Shown here piece by piece: positions 11,314 through 22,906 of a stretch of 64,000 nucleotides of DNA. The stretch lies in assembly GCA_011947345.1 (NCBI GenBank), contig JAAVTG010001003.1:1054001-1118000 (forward strand), written 5' to 3'. The DNA is from Phytophthora quininea (taxonomy: Eukaryota; Oomycota; Peronosporomycetes; Peronosporales; Peronosporaceae). Position 1 is the stretch's first letter, and the number at the start of each line of letters is the position of its first letter. Made by a program: the position numbers and the translations under genes. The notes under the pieces were generated by a model that saw only the letters and a program-made list of their open reading frames with translations, ran no database searches and was not told the origin of the DNA.

Positions 11314-11772
11314 GACGGTGGAAATTGTTGTCTGCAGATTGAAGAACGGGTCGACGCTTCCTGCAGAGAGCTCGGCGATTCACGACACGACCGGGCTGGA
11401 ATCTCATCAACGGAAGACTTCAACGCCGCGAGTTTTAATCTCGTTGGCTTTTACTAAAGGCAGGCATCGCCAGATTTGCGCGGCGCACGCCGTTGATCAC
11501 GAGGGGCTCGTTCATCGCCCTCATACTTGCTGGCAGTGGTGGTGAATCTCTACTCGCGGCGGTCTCTTTGTTGCTGTCCCACGGCGAGAAAACCCTTCAC
11601 GGTCTAGAGCTACATGCACCTAGTGTGGCACGAGCACCACAAGCGGAAGCTGCGGTGAAGGATTTGTATGCGAGCAAGAAACGATCTGTCGGTAGCACAA
11701 CTTCGTCGCGAGCTTCGTCGTGAACAAGCATAAAAATTATTGTGTGGTTGCGCTACAAACGCTCGACGGGGC
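11314..11772. other. intergenic spacer
   Basis: 459 bp holding the 5' flank of PX-RING copy 2 and the 3' flank of gene B. Small frames look like noise, and I see no repeat or RNA gene. Confidence 0.5.
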
Positions 11773-13764
11773 CTACTCGAAGATGAGGGACTTTAGCAGG
11801 TTCTCCATGCCGTCCATGGCGTGCTCGATCGCTTCCAACGAGCTCGCGTACGAGATGCGCATGCCGTAGTCGTCGCCGAACTCGGATCCCGGTACGACAG
11901 CAATGTGCGAGTCCTTGAGCAACAGAGCGCAAAAGTCGTCCACACCGGCAAGCGTTTGGCTCTTGTCGGCCGTGTAAACCTTCTTGCCCTTGAAGTAGCT
12001 GGACAGGTCCAGGAAGACGTAGAACGCAGACGTCGGGTACGCAAAGCGCACGTTGGGCATCGCGGTCAAGCGCTTGACGATGTAGCGGCGCTTAGTGTCG
12101 AGGTTCTTCATGACCTCCGTGATGCGGCGCTCGCCTCGCTCCATACACTCGAGCTCGTACGTCAGCGCCTCAACGGCAGCAACTTGGCCGACAGTGTTGG
12201 GGCACGAGGTCAGTTGTGCCTGCAGGAGCGTGCAAGGGTCGATGTAGTACTTGGGCGCGGCAAGAAAGCCCACACGCATGCCCGTCATGGCGTGCGCCTT
12301 GGAAAAGCCATTCACCAACAGAGTACGCTCGTACATGCCGGGAAGCGTGGCGAAGCTCACGTGCTTGCGCTCGGGGACACCTTCGTCTTGGTACAGGAGC
12401 TGCTCGTAGATTTCGTCCGACACCACTACGACGTGACGGAATTGCGGTTTACGGAGCACCGCAGCAATCTTCTCTAATTGTTCAGGGGTGTGTAGTGTTC
12501 CGGCGGGGTTGCTCGGGTTGCAGAGGATGATCGCCTTGGCGTCCGGGTGGGCCGTCAAGGTCTTCTCCAGTTCCACCGGGTTGATGAGGTAGTTCTCCTC
12601 GAGCGTCGTACGCAGCGCAATGGGCTCGGCGTACACGAGCTTGACGATTTCAGGGTAGTTGAGCCAGTAGGGCGTCGGGATGATCACCTTCTGACCGGGA
12701 CGGCAGACCGTGTACAGCGCCTGGTACACCGACTGCTGCGCACCGTTGGAGACCAGTACTTCAGTGGCGGGGTCGTACTTGAGGCCCTTGGCTTTCTCGA
12801 GATACGTCGAGATGAGGGCACGCAGCTCCACCAAACCTTTCATGTGGGCGTACTTGATGTTGCCCTCGAGCATGGCCTTGGCACCGGCGGCGAGCACACG
12901 CTCACTGGGGAGGTAGTCGGGCTCACCAACACAGAGAGACCACACCTGCTTGCCCTCGGCCTCCATCTGCTTGGTTTGTCCGTGGATCAACACCGTCTTG
13001 GCGACTGTGACCTTCTGAAACATCGGGTTCAGAGGATACTTATCGGCCATGGTGATGTCGGTGCCGGTCTCAACTCGACCGGTCTTGCGAGCAAGCTGAG
13101 CGGTAGTCATCGCCTCCTCGCTCTGTGAAGTCGCGTACGAGCCCAGAATGCGCACAAACGCACAGATCTCGCTCAGTCGACGCAGCGCAGCAGCCATGTC
13201 CGAGTCCGTGAGGTGGCCCTGGACGTCGACGTAGAAGAGATACTTGTAGCGACGGGTGTCGACGTCCCTCTCACCGTTCTGCTGCGGTGCTTCGCCATCC
13301 CACGGACGGCTCTCGATCTTAGTCAGGTCCAAGTCACGCTGCGAGAAGACCGTGAGCGCGCGGTTCAGCATGCCCATGGCAGTGCTGTCCTTGAATCCGA
13401 ACACTAGCGAGGTCTTGAACTCGACGCCGGTAGTTTTTTCGTCCAGATCTAGGTCCTCCTTCTTGGAGAGCAATAAGAACCGCGTGTAGTCGGTGGGGTC
13501 GGCCTCAGGAGTGGCCTCCTGCTGGTCGTACTCGCCAACAACGTGCAAGCCATACTTGAAGAGCAGGTCGTAGTTAGTGTGGATGCTGCCAAGCTTGGAG
13601 GTCTCGATGGGCAGCACGGCGAAGTCGACTTCCTCGTCCTTGACTGCGGCGCAAACGTCGTCCTCGCGCTTGTAGCCCACGGTCACGGCGGCTTTCTCCA
13701 CGAAGTGGTGCGCGACGCGCTCGGCCACCTCGCCTTGGTACGCGATCTTGAGTTCGGCCACCAT
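11773..13764 (-). CDS. gene B: truncated prephenate-dehydratase lobe + ACT + class I aminotransferase fusion
   Basis: Uninterrupted frame, 663 residues from the Met that aligns with the starts of genes A and C (MVAELKIAYQG); the frame is open upstream to 13944. Residues 1-75 match PDT lobe 1 (AYQG, DFAVLPIETS, VVGEYD). About 90 residues of lobe 2 are missing, yet the catalytic TRF motif region (DYTRFLLLSKK) is kept. An ACT domain follows (about 120-210) with the Phe-binding-type ESRP motif. From about 260 there is a full aspartate/prephenate-type aminotransferase: CNPSNPAGT, SDEIYEQLLYQ, the PLP lysine in NGFSKAHAMTGMRVG, ending SLIFE. Dehydratase activity is doubtful; a Phe-responsive aminotransferase is plausible (inference). 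It lies 565 bp downstream of gene A on the same strand. Confidence 0.88.
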   Translation of the reverse strand: MVAELKIAYQGEVAERVAHHFVEKAAVTVGYKREDDVCAAVKDEEVDFAVLPIETSKLGSIHTNYDLLFKYGLHVVGEYDQQEATPEADPTDYTRFLLLSKKEDLDLDEKTTGVEFKTSLVFGFKDSTAMGMLNRALTVFSQRDLDLTKIESRPWDGEAPQQNGERDVDTRRYKYLFYVDVQGHLTDSDMAAALRRLSEICAFVRILGSYATSQSEEAMTTAQLARKTGRVETGTDITMADKYPLNPMFQKVTVAKTVLIHGQTKQMEAEGKQVWSLCVGEPDYLPSERVLAAGAKAMLEGNIKYAHMKGLVELRALISTYLEKAKGLKYDPATEVLVSNGAQQSVYQALYTVCRPGQKVIIPTPYWLNYPEIVKLVYAEPIALRTTLEENYLINPVELEKTLTAHPDAKAIILCNPSNPAGTLHTPEQLEKIAAVLRKPQFRHVVVVSDEIYEQLLYQDEGVPERKHVSFATLPGMYERTLLVNGFSKAHAMTGMRVGFLAAPKYYIDPCTLLQAQLTSCPNTVGQVAAVEALTYELECMERGERRITEVMKNLDTKRRYIVKRLTAMPNVRFAYPTSAFYVFLDLSSYFKGKKVYTADKSQTLAGVDDFCALLLKDSHIAVVPGSEFGDDYGMRISYASSLEAIEHAMDGMENLLKSLIFE

Positions 13765-14328
13765 GTTGTTGCGAACAAGTAGAGTGAAGTGGGGATTGAT
13801 GCACACGCTGCCAGATTGAAAATGAGCGACTTCAGAGCAGTCGAGGTCGAAGCAGCGTCGGCCAGAGCACAACTTCGACGTGCACACGCTGAAAACCACG
13901 TCATAGTCGGTCCAGCTTGCTTCATCGGGACGGATTGGTCGCACTGGAAACTGAAGCAGCCCTGGTCATGTCTCGAGCGCTTGATCAGCTTGGCCATACG
14001 TTGGCTAGGGTGATCCCTTGCAGCGAAATCGACTCGAGCGTGACACAGCCGCCGTCACGCGTCTTGGGGACCATTTTCCTCGGTAATCGACCGGGCGACC
14101 GCGACCAAGCAGCATGTTTGGTCGCAGCGCGGACCTTTATAACGGGTACTTGACCACCACAGCCACAGAACTTGGCGCTGTTCGCTTCCTACATCAAATC
14201 ACACGCAGCAACAAATACAATGCCATTCCCACCTTCCAGATCCAAGGTCAGCTCCATCTACAGTCTCAACAGGGTTCATTTCATCGATGTATGCATGTTA
14301 GTCACAACAACATTCCTCTCCGCAATAC
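13765..14328. other. spacer between gene A stop and gene B start
   Basis: 564 bp that should contain the gene B promoter and 5' UTR. The gene B frame is open to 13944, so a longer N-terminus is possible. No repeat of the aminotransferase array extends into it. Confidence 0.5.
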
Positions 14329-15640
14329 TTACTCAAAGGTAAGCGCAGCCAGCGACTGCTCCAGCGCGTCCAAAGCCTGCACGATCGTCTCCTGCGAGCA
14401 CGCGTACGAGATGCGCAGACCGTTCTTGATGCCGAACGCCGAGCCCGGCACCAGAGCCACGTGGTAGTGGCGCAGCAAGTACTCGCAGTAGTCGTCCGCG
14501 TCCTTCACCACCTCGCTCTTGTCCGCCGTCGCGCCCTGCTTCCCTTCGAAGTACGACGCCAGGTCCAGGAACACGTAGAACGCCGACGTCGGGTACGCGA
14601 AGCCCAGCTGCGGGATCGCCTGCAGCCGCTTCACGATGTACTTGCGCTTCGCGTCCATGATGGACAGCGTCTCGGTCATGCGCGGCGTCTTCTGCGCCAC
14701 GCACTCCATCTCGAACTTCATCGCTTCCACCGCCGCGGCCTGGCCCACCGAGCTCGCGCACGACGTCAGCTGGCCCTGCAGCTTCGTGCACACCTGCGTG
14801 AAGTACTTGGGCGCCGCCAGGTACCCGATGCGCAGACCCGGCATCGCGTGCGACTTGGAAAAGCCGTTCACCGTCAGCGTGCGCTCGTACATCTCCGGCA
14901 GCGACGCGAAGCTCTGGTGCACGCGCGTCGGCTCGCCCTCGTCCTGGTACACCAGCTGCTCGTAGATCTCGTCCGAGATCACCACGATGTGGCGGAACGC
15001 AGGCTGGCGCAGCACCGCCGCCAGCTTCTCCAGCTGCAAAGGAGAGTGCACTGTGCCGGCCGGGTTGCTCGGGTTGCACACCATCAGCACCTTCACGCCC
15101 GGGTTCGCCACCAGAGCCTTCTCCAGCTCCACCGGGTCGATCAGGTAGTTCTCCGACAGCTTCGTCTGCAGGATCACCGGCACGCCGCCCGTCAGCTTCA
15201 CCATCTCCGGGTAGCTCACCCAGTACGGCGCCGGGATCAGCACCTGCTCACCGGGCTTCACCACCGTCAGCAGCGCCTGGAACACCGTCTGCTTCGCGCC
15301 GTTCGACACCAAGATCTCCGTCATCGGGTCGTACTTGATGCCCTTGCACGTCTCCAGGTACTGCGCGATCAGCTTGCGCAGCTCCAGCGTGCCCTTCACG
15401 TCCGTGTACTTGACCTTGCCCTGCTTCAGCGCCTGCTCGCCCGCGTTCAGCACGCGCTCCGCGGGGGCGAAGTCGGGCTCGCCGACACACAGCGACCACA
15501 CCTGCTTGCCCTCGGCCTCCAGCTGCTTCGCGATGCCGTTGATCACCACCGTCTTGGACGCCGCGATCTTGCCCAGCAAAGGGTTCTGCGGGTACTTCTC
15601 CGCCATCGGCGCGTCGGCGTTGAACGGAGCGCGCGTGATG
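14329..15640 (-). repeat. aminotransferase unit 5 (terminal, in frame)
   Basis: The only unit with the five-base run (15463-15467), so it reads through GEPDFAPAERVLNAGEQ in frame to the end. It lacks the linker and ends SLAALTFE-stop, the same type of C-terminus as genes B and C. Confidence 0.92.
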
Positions 15641-18600
15641 GCCGCACCGTTGCTCACTGCAGGCGTCGACGCAACCGACGACGACGCACCACCGGCCACG
15701 GGCGTGAACACCAGCGCAGCCAGCGACTGCTCCAGCGCGTCCAAAGCCTGCACGATCGTCTCCTGCGAGCACGCGTACGAGATGCGCAGACCGTTCTTGA
15801 TGCCGAACGCCGAGCCCGGCACCAGAGCCACGTGGTAGTGGCGCAGCAAGTACTCGCAGTAGTCGTCCGCGTCCTTCACCACCTCGCTCTTGTCCGCCGT
15901 CGCGCCCTGCTTCCCTTCGAAGTACGACGCCAGGTCCAGGAACACGTAGAACGCCGACGTCGGGTACGCGAAGCCCAGCTGCGGGATCGCCTGCAGCCGC
16001 TTCACGATGTACTTGCGCTTCGCGTCCATGATGGACAGCGTCTCGGTCATGCGCGGCGTCTTCTGCGCCACGCACTCCATCTCGAACTTCATCGCTTCCA
16101 CCGCCGCGGCCTGGCCCACCGAGCTCGCGCACGACGTCAGCTGGCCCTGCAGCTTCGTGCACACCTGCGTGAAGTACTTGGGCGCCGCCAGGTACCCGAT
16201 GCGCAGACCCGGCATCGCGTGCGACTTGGAAAAGCCGTTCACCGTCAGCGTGCGCTCGTACATCTCCGGCAGCGACGCGAAGCTCTGGTGCACGCGCGTC
16301 GGCTCGCCCTCGTCCTGGTACACCAGCTGCTCGTAGATCTCGTCCGAGATCACCACGATGTGGCGGAACGCAGGCTGGCGCAGCACCGCCGCCAGCTTCT
16401 CCAGCTGCAAAGGAGAGTGCACTGTGCCGGCCGGGTTGCTCGGGTTGCACACCATCAGCACCTTCACGCCCGGGTTCGCCACCAGAGCCTTCTCCAGCTC
16501 CACCGGGTCGATCAGGTAGTTCTCCGACAGCTTCGTCTGCAGGATCACCGGCACGCCGCCCGTCAGCTTCACCATCTCCGGGTAGCTCACCCAGTACGGC
16601 GCCGGGATCAGCACCTGCTCACCGGGCTTCACCACCGTCAGCAGCGCCTGGAACACCGTCTGCTTCGCGCCGTTCGACACCAAGATCTCCGTCATCGGGT
16701 CGTACTTGATGCCCTTGCACGTCTCCAGGTACTGCGCGATCAGCTTGCGCAGCTCCAGCGTGCCCTTCACGTCCGTGTACTTGACCTTGCCCTGCTTCAG
16801 CGCCTGCTCGCCCGCGTTCAGCACGCGCTCCGCGGGGCGAAGTCGGGCTCGCCGACACACAGCGACCACACCTGCTTGCCCTCGGCCTCCAGCTGCTTCG
16901 CGATGCCGTTGATCACCACCGTCTTGGACGCCGCGATCTTGCCCAGCAAAGGGTTCTGCGGGTACTTCTCCGCCATCGGCGCGTCGGCGTTGAACGGAGC
17001 GCGCGTGATGGCCGCACCGTTGCTCACTGCAGGCGTCGACGCAACCGACGACGACGCACCACCGGCCACGGGCGTGAACACCAGCGCAGCCAGCGACTGC
17101 TCCAGCGCGTCCAAAGCCTGCACGATCGTCTCCTGCGAGCACGCGTACGAGATGCGCAGACCGTTCTTGATGCCGAACGCCGAGCCCGGCACCAGAGCCA
17201 CGTGGTAGTGGCGCAGCAAGTACTCGCAGTAGTCGTCCGCGTCCTTCACCACCTCGCTCTTGTCCGCCGTCGCGCCCTGCTTCCCTTCGAAGTACGACGC
17301 CAGGTCCAGGAACACGTAGAACGCCGACGTCGGGTACGCGAAGCCCAGCTGCGGGATCGCCTGCAGCCGCTTCACGATGTACTTGCGCTTCGCGTCCATG
17401 ATGGACAGCGTCTCGGTCATGCGCGGCGTCTTCTGCGCCACGCACTCCATCTCGAACTTCATCGCTTCCACCGCCGCGGCCTGGCCCACCGAGCTCGCGC
17501 ACGACGTCAGCTGGCCCTGCAGCTTCGTGCACACCTGCGTGAAGTACTTGGGCGCCGCCAGGTACCCGATGCGCAGACCCGGCATCGCGTGCGACTTGGA
17601 AAAGCCGTTCACCGTCAGCGTGCGCTCGTACATCTCCGGCAGCGACGCGAAGCTCTGGTGCACGCGCGTCGGCTCGCCCTCGTCCTGGTACACCAGCTGC
17701 TCGTAGATCTCGTCCGAGATCACCACGATGTGGCGGAACGCAGGCTGGCGCAGCACCGCCGCCAGCTTCTCCAGCTGCAAAGGAGAGTGCACTGTGCCGG
17801 CCGGGTTGCTCGGGTTGCACACCATCAGCACCTTCACGCCCGGGTTCGCCACCAGAGCCTTCTCCAGCTCCACCGGGTCGATCAGGTAGTTCTCCGACAG
17901 CTTCGTCTGCAGGATCACCGGCACGCCGCCCGTCAGCTTCACCATCTCCGGGTAGCTCACCCAGTACGGCGCCGGGATCAGCACCTGCTCACCGGGCTTC
18001 ACCACCGTCAGCAGCGCCTGGAACACCGTCTGCTTCGCGCCGTTCGACACCAAGATCTCCGTCATCGGGTCGTACTTGATGCCCTTGCACGTCTCCAGGT
18101 ACTGCGCGATCAGCTTGCGCAGCTCCAGCGTGCCCTTCACGTCCGTGTACTTGACCTTGCCCTGCTTCAGCGCCTGCTCGCCCGCGTTCAGCACGCGCTC
18201 CGCGGGGCGAAGTCGGGCTCGCCGACACACAGCGACCACACCTGCTTGCCCTCGGCCTCCAGCTGCTTCGCGATGCCGTTGATCACCACCGTCTTGGACG
18301 CCGCGATCTTGCCCAGCAAAGGGTTCTGCGGGTACTTCTCCGCCATCGGCGCGTCGGCGTTGAACGGAGCGCGCGTGATGGCCGCACCGTTGCTCACTGC
18401 AGGCGTCGACGCAACCGACGACGACGCACCACCGGCCACGGGCGTGAACACCAGCGCAGCCAGCGACTGCTCCAGCGCGTCCAAAGCCTGCACGATCGTC
18501 TCCTGCGAGCACGCGTACGAGATGCGCAGACCGTTCTTGATGCCGAACGCCGAGCCCGGCACCAGAGCCACGTGGTAGTGGCGCAGCAAGTACTCGCAGT

Positions 18601-21600
18601 AGTCGTCCGCGTCCTTCACCACCTCGCTCTTGTCCGCCGTCGCGCCCTGCTTCCCTTCGAAGTACGACGCCAGGTCCAGGAACACGTAGAACGCCGACGT
18701 CGGGTACGCGAAGCCCAGCTGCGGGATCGCCTGCAGCCGCTTCACGATGTACTTGCGCTTCGCGTCCATGATGGACAGCGTCTCGGTCATGCGCGGCGTC
18801 TTCTGCGCCACGCACTCCATCTCGAACTTCATCGCTTCCACCGCCGCGGCCTGGCCCACCGAGCTCGCGCACGACGTCAGCTGGCCCTGCAGCTTCGTGC
18901 ACACCTGCGTGAAGTACTTGGGCGCCGCCAGGTACCCGATGCGCAGACCCGGCATCGCGTGCGACTTGGAAAAGCCGTTCACCGTCAGCGTGCGCTCGTA
19001 CATCTCCGGCAGCGACGCGAAGCTCTGGTGCACGCGCGTCGGCTCGCCCTCGTCCTGGTACACCAGCTGCTCGTAGATCTCGTCCGAGATCACCACGATG
19101 TGGCGGAACGCAGGCTGGCGCAGCACCGCCGCCAGCTTCTCCAGCTGCAAAGGAGAGTGCACTGTGCCGGCCGGGTTGCTCGGGTTGCACACCATCAGCA
19201 CCTTCACGCCCGGGTTCGCCACCAGAGCCTTCTCCAGCTCCACCGGGTCGATCAGGTAGTTCTCCGACAGCTTCGTCTGCAGGATCACCGGCACGCCGCC
19301 CGTCAGCTTCACCATCTCCGGGTAGCTCACCCAGTACGGCGCCGGGATCAGCACCTGCTCACCGGGCTTCACCACCGTCAGCAGCGCCTGGAACACCGTC
19401 TGCTTCGCGCCGTTCGACACCAAGATCTCCGTCATCGGGTCGTACTTGATGCCCTTGCACGTCTCCAGGTACTGCGCGATCAGCTTGCGCAGCTCCAGCG
19501 TGCCCTTCACGTCCGTGTACTTGACCTTGCCCTGCTTCAGCGCCTGCTCGCCCGCGTTCAGCACGCGCTCCGCGGGGCGAAGTCGGGCTCGCCGACACAC
19601 AGCGACCACACCTGCTTGCCCTCGGCCTCCAGCTGCTTCGCGATGCCGTTGATCACCACCGTCTTGGACGCCGCGATCTTGCCCAGCAAAGGGTTCTGCG
19701 GGTACTTCTCCGCCATCGGCGCGTCGGCGTTGAACGGAGCGCGCGTGATGGCCGCACCGTTGCTCACCGCAGGCGTCGACGCAACCGACGACGACGCACC
19801 ACCGGCCACGGGCGTGAACACCAGCGCAGCCAGCGACTGCTCCAGCGCGTCCAAAGCCTGCACGATCGTCTCCTGCGAGCACGCGTACGAGATGCGCAGA
19901 CCGTTCTTGATGCCGAACGCCGAGCCCGGCACCAGAGCCACGTGGTAGTGGCGCAGCAAGTACTCGCAGTAGTCGTCCGCGTCCTTCACCACCTCGCTCT
20001 TGTCCGCCGTCGCGCCCTGCTTCCCTTCGAAGTACGACGCCAGGTCCAGGAACACGTAGAACGCCGACGTCGGGTACGCGAAGCCCAGCTGCGGGATCGC
20101 CTGCAGCCGCTTCACGATGTACTTGCGCTTCGCGTCCATGATGGACAGCGTCTCGGTCATGCGCGGCGTCTTCTGCGCCACGCACTCCATCTCGAACTTC
20201 ATCGCTTCCACCGCCGCGGCCTGGCCCACCGAGCTCGCGCACGACGTCAGCTGGCCCTGCAGCTTCGTGCACACCTGCGTGAAGTACTTGGGCGCCGCCA
20301 GGTACCCGATGCGCAGACCCGGCATCGCGTGCGACTTGGAAAAGCCGTTCACCGTCAGCGTGCGCTCGTACATCTCCGGCAGCGACGCGAAGCTCTGGTG
20401 CACGCGCGTCGGCTCGCCCTCGTCCTGGTACACCAGCTGCTCGTAGATCTCGTCCGAGATCACCACGATGTGGCGGAACGCAGGCTGGCGCAGCACCGCC
20501 GCCAGCTTCTCCAGCTGCAAAGGAGAGTGCACTGTGCCGGCCGGGTTGCTCGGGTTGCACACCATCAGCACCTTCACGCCCGGGTTCGCCACCAGAGCCT
20601 TCTCCAGCTCCACCGGGTCGATCAGGTAGTTCTCCGACAGCTTCGTCTGCAGGATCACCGGCACGCCGCCCGTCAGCTCCACCATCTCCGGGTAGCTCAC
20701 CCAGTACGGCGCCGGGATCAGCACCTGCTCACCGGGCTTCACCACCGTCAGCAGCGCCTGGAACACCGTCTGCTTCGCGCCGTTCGACACCAAGATCTCC
20801 GTCATCGGGTCGTACTTGATGCCCTTGCACGTCTCCAGGTACTGCGCGATCAGCTTGCGCAGCTCCAGCGTGCCCTTCACGTCCGTGTACTTGACCTTGC
20901 CCTGCTTCAGCGCCTGCTCGCCCGCGTTCAGCACGCGCTCCGCGGGGCGAAGTCGGGCTCGCCGACACACAGCGACCACACCTGCTTGCCCTCGGCCTCC
21001 AGCTGCTTCGCGATGCCGTTGATCACCACCGTCTTGGACGCCGCGATCTTGCCCAGCAAAGGGTTCTGCGGGTACTTCTCCGCCATCGGCGCGTCGGCGT
21101 TGAACGGAGCGCGCGTGATGGTGGAGGGTTTGCTGCCCAGTTGTTGAGTAACTTCATTGAGCGACTCGCGGAATTTCTGGATCTGCTGTTCTGAGTTCGG
21201 GTTGAACTTGTAGAGGCCTTCGAACAGGTCGAAGCTGTCCTTGCATGTGTCCTCCACAAGACGAACGAGGTTCTTAAAACCACGAGTATCGATGGGGTGT
21301 TCTTGACGCCCTGCACGCTTAGGATGCGTCCTGTCAAGTGAGTTAGGAACTGGCTGCTAGCAGCATACTCATCGTGAGCCTCGCACGACATCTCCAGCAT
21401 GCGGCACATTTCCGTCTCGAAGATGCGAAGGAAGTTGTCCATCACGTGGTTGTGTTCGCCCGATTGGATTCTCACCTTTTCATACATCATCGGTAGACCA
21501 CGCCACGTGTATTTGCCACTCTCGGGGCCAAACATCGGGTGCGAGCACAGGATACTGGCACTAGCAGGCAAGTCCCTCAGCATGATCTGCTTCGGGTGGG

Positions 21601-22906
21601 TCTTGACGGAGAGCACATCGACGATCACAAGGTTTTCCAGCAGATGCTTCGGGATCTTGCTCAACACACTCTCGAACGACAAAATACTAACACCAAGCAC
21701 GAGAACGTCGAGACCGGCGAAAAACTGGTCTAGCTGAGTCGCCGAGTAATACTTGCATCCGAGCTGCGCAGCCGCACTCGAGTAGTCTGTCCGCGACGTG
21801 GCCCGCACCTCGTGCGACTTGGCCATCGTCTTGGCCAAGAACTGGCCGAAGTTGCCAAATCCGTAGATACCGATGTTTAGTCGCACAGTCTTGTGCGCTT
21901 GCGGAGCGACAGCAGGCGACGCAGTGATCGGGTTGGCCTGGTACGCGCCCACGGCTTCCAACTTCTTCCTGACATCCCCGATCAGCTTGCCCTTGGTGGG
22001 GTAGGAGCCAAGCACACGCACGAACTTGCAGAACTCACGCAAATGGCGAAGCGCATTGATGATGTTCTCGTCGGTCTGATGGCCGATGATGTCCACGTAG
22101 AACAGGTAGCTGTACTTGCGTCGCACGTTCTCGTCCGAGAGCGAAAAGTCCTCGGACTGCACCGTCTCCTGGTACTGCTGCTCGGCCGTGTGGCCCCAGG
22201 GGCGACTCTCGATCTTAGACAGGTCGATATCTCTGAGCGAGAAGGCCGACAGCGCCTTGTAGAGCTGTCCCTTCTCGTTGCTGTCCATGAAGGAGAACAC
22301 GAGGCTCGTCTTGAACTCCGTGTCCTTCTTGGCGTCCAGTCCCAGATCCGCCTTCTTGGAGAGCAGCAGGAACCTGGTGAAGTTGCCGGCGTCGTCCTCA
22401 ATGTTGCGTTGCAGCACTTGCAGTCCGTAGTACTCGGCCGCGAGGTCGCTGGCGACAGCCGCCGTGTCCTTCCACTGGTTATCGGCCAGCATCTTGGCGC
22501 TGCCGGCCGTGTCGTACTCTGCGCGGGGCTTGGCACCCATGCTGGCGATGGTGTGGGCGGTCTGGGCCAGTGCCTGTGGGTGGCTGATGACCGTCTTGAT
22601 GTCCTCCTTCTTGACGCCCGGCAGCGCCAGCAGCGAGTGCTCGACGCGCAGGTCGTACTCGCCCACGATGTGCAGCTCGTGCTGCAGCAGCAGGTCGTAG
22701 TTGGCGTGGATGGAGCCGCCCAGAGAGTTCTCGATGGGCAGCACGCCAAAGTCCGCGTCGTCGCGCTGCACGGCCTGGAACGCCTCGTCGAAGCTCGGGT
22801 AGCCCACAGCCACGACGTGCGGGGACGCGCCCAGCAGCTGCCTCGTGGCCTTCTCCGAGTAGGCGCCGGGCATGCCCTGGTACGCCACCTTCACCTCGCC
22901 CGTCAT
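14329..22906 (-). CDS. gene A: PDT/ADT-ACT + arogenate dehydrogenase-like TyrA + five tandem aminotransferases
   Basis: The start at 22906 (MTGEVKVAYQGMPGAYSE) matches PDT starts; an upstream in-frame Met at 23014 could add a presequence. Order: PDT with both lobes (VLPIENSLGGSI, SHPQALAQT, catalytic NFTRFLLLSK), ACT (KIESRPW), TyrA/arogenate dehydrogenase (YGFGNFGQFLA, TSRTDYS suggesting NADP, CSHPMFGPESGK with catalytic His), then five class I aminotransferase domains, each with CNPSNPAGT and the PLP lysine in NGFSKSHAMPGLRIGY. The final copy ends LTFE-stop. One-base losses are implied at 21294-21297 and in four copies (20944, 19574, 18204, 16834). Adding five bases makes 8,583 nt, one frame of 2,860 residues. 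If the losses are real, translation stops early in the first aminotransferase. Prephenate to Phe and Tyr via arogenate is the inferred pathway. Confidence 0.82.
15641..17010 (-). repeat. aminotransferase unit 4
   Basis: Complete unit with linker. The four-base run at 16834-16837 shifts the frame. Confidence 0.92.
17011..18380 (-). repeat. aminotransferase unit 3
   Basis: Complete unit with linker. The four-base run at 18204-18207 shifts the frame at the same place as in units 1, 2 and 4. Confidence 0.92.
18381..19750 (-). repeat. aminotransferase unit 2
   Basis: Complete unit with linker TPVAGGASSSVASTPAVS at its 3' end. The four-base run at 19574-19577 shifts the frame after CVGEPDFAP. Confidence 0.92.
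19751..21120 (-). repeat. aminotransferase unit 1 (next to TyrA)
   Basis: First unit after the TyrA domain, joined through SKPST-ITRAPFN. It carries the four-base C run at 20944-20947 that shifts the frame, and a Lys-to-Glu change (YPEMVEL) relative to the other units. It ends in the Ala/Ser-rich linker. Confidence 0.92.

Larger units (their letters stand above)
14329..21120 (-). repeat. tandem array of five aminotransferase-coding units (period 1370/1371 bp)
   Basis: The junction sequence gcgcgtgatg recurs at 15631, 17001, 18371, 19741 and 21111, a period of exactly 1370 bp. Sister positions in units 5 and 4 are 1371 apart because unit 5 has one more base. 1371 bp is 457 codons, so the intact unit preserves frame. 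Units are nearly identical: I noticed only a K-to-E change at 20679 and a silent change at 19768, both in unit 1, apart from the C-run length. Confidence 0.95.

Noticed and set aside
14333..20560. Minus-strand frames starting MQPEQPGRHSALSF within each unit
   Set aside because: They are out-of-frame readings that enter the correct frame only at the 4-base C run; the in-frame reading has all catalytic motifs.
14461..21147. Very long open frames (up to 915 residues) on the plus strand across the aminotransferase array
   Set aside because: They are His/Arg/Leu/Val-rich mirrors of the GC-rich third codon positions of the minus-strand gene and repeat with the same period; no domain is recognisable.
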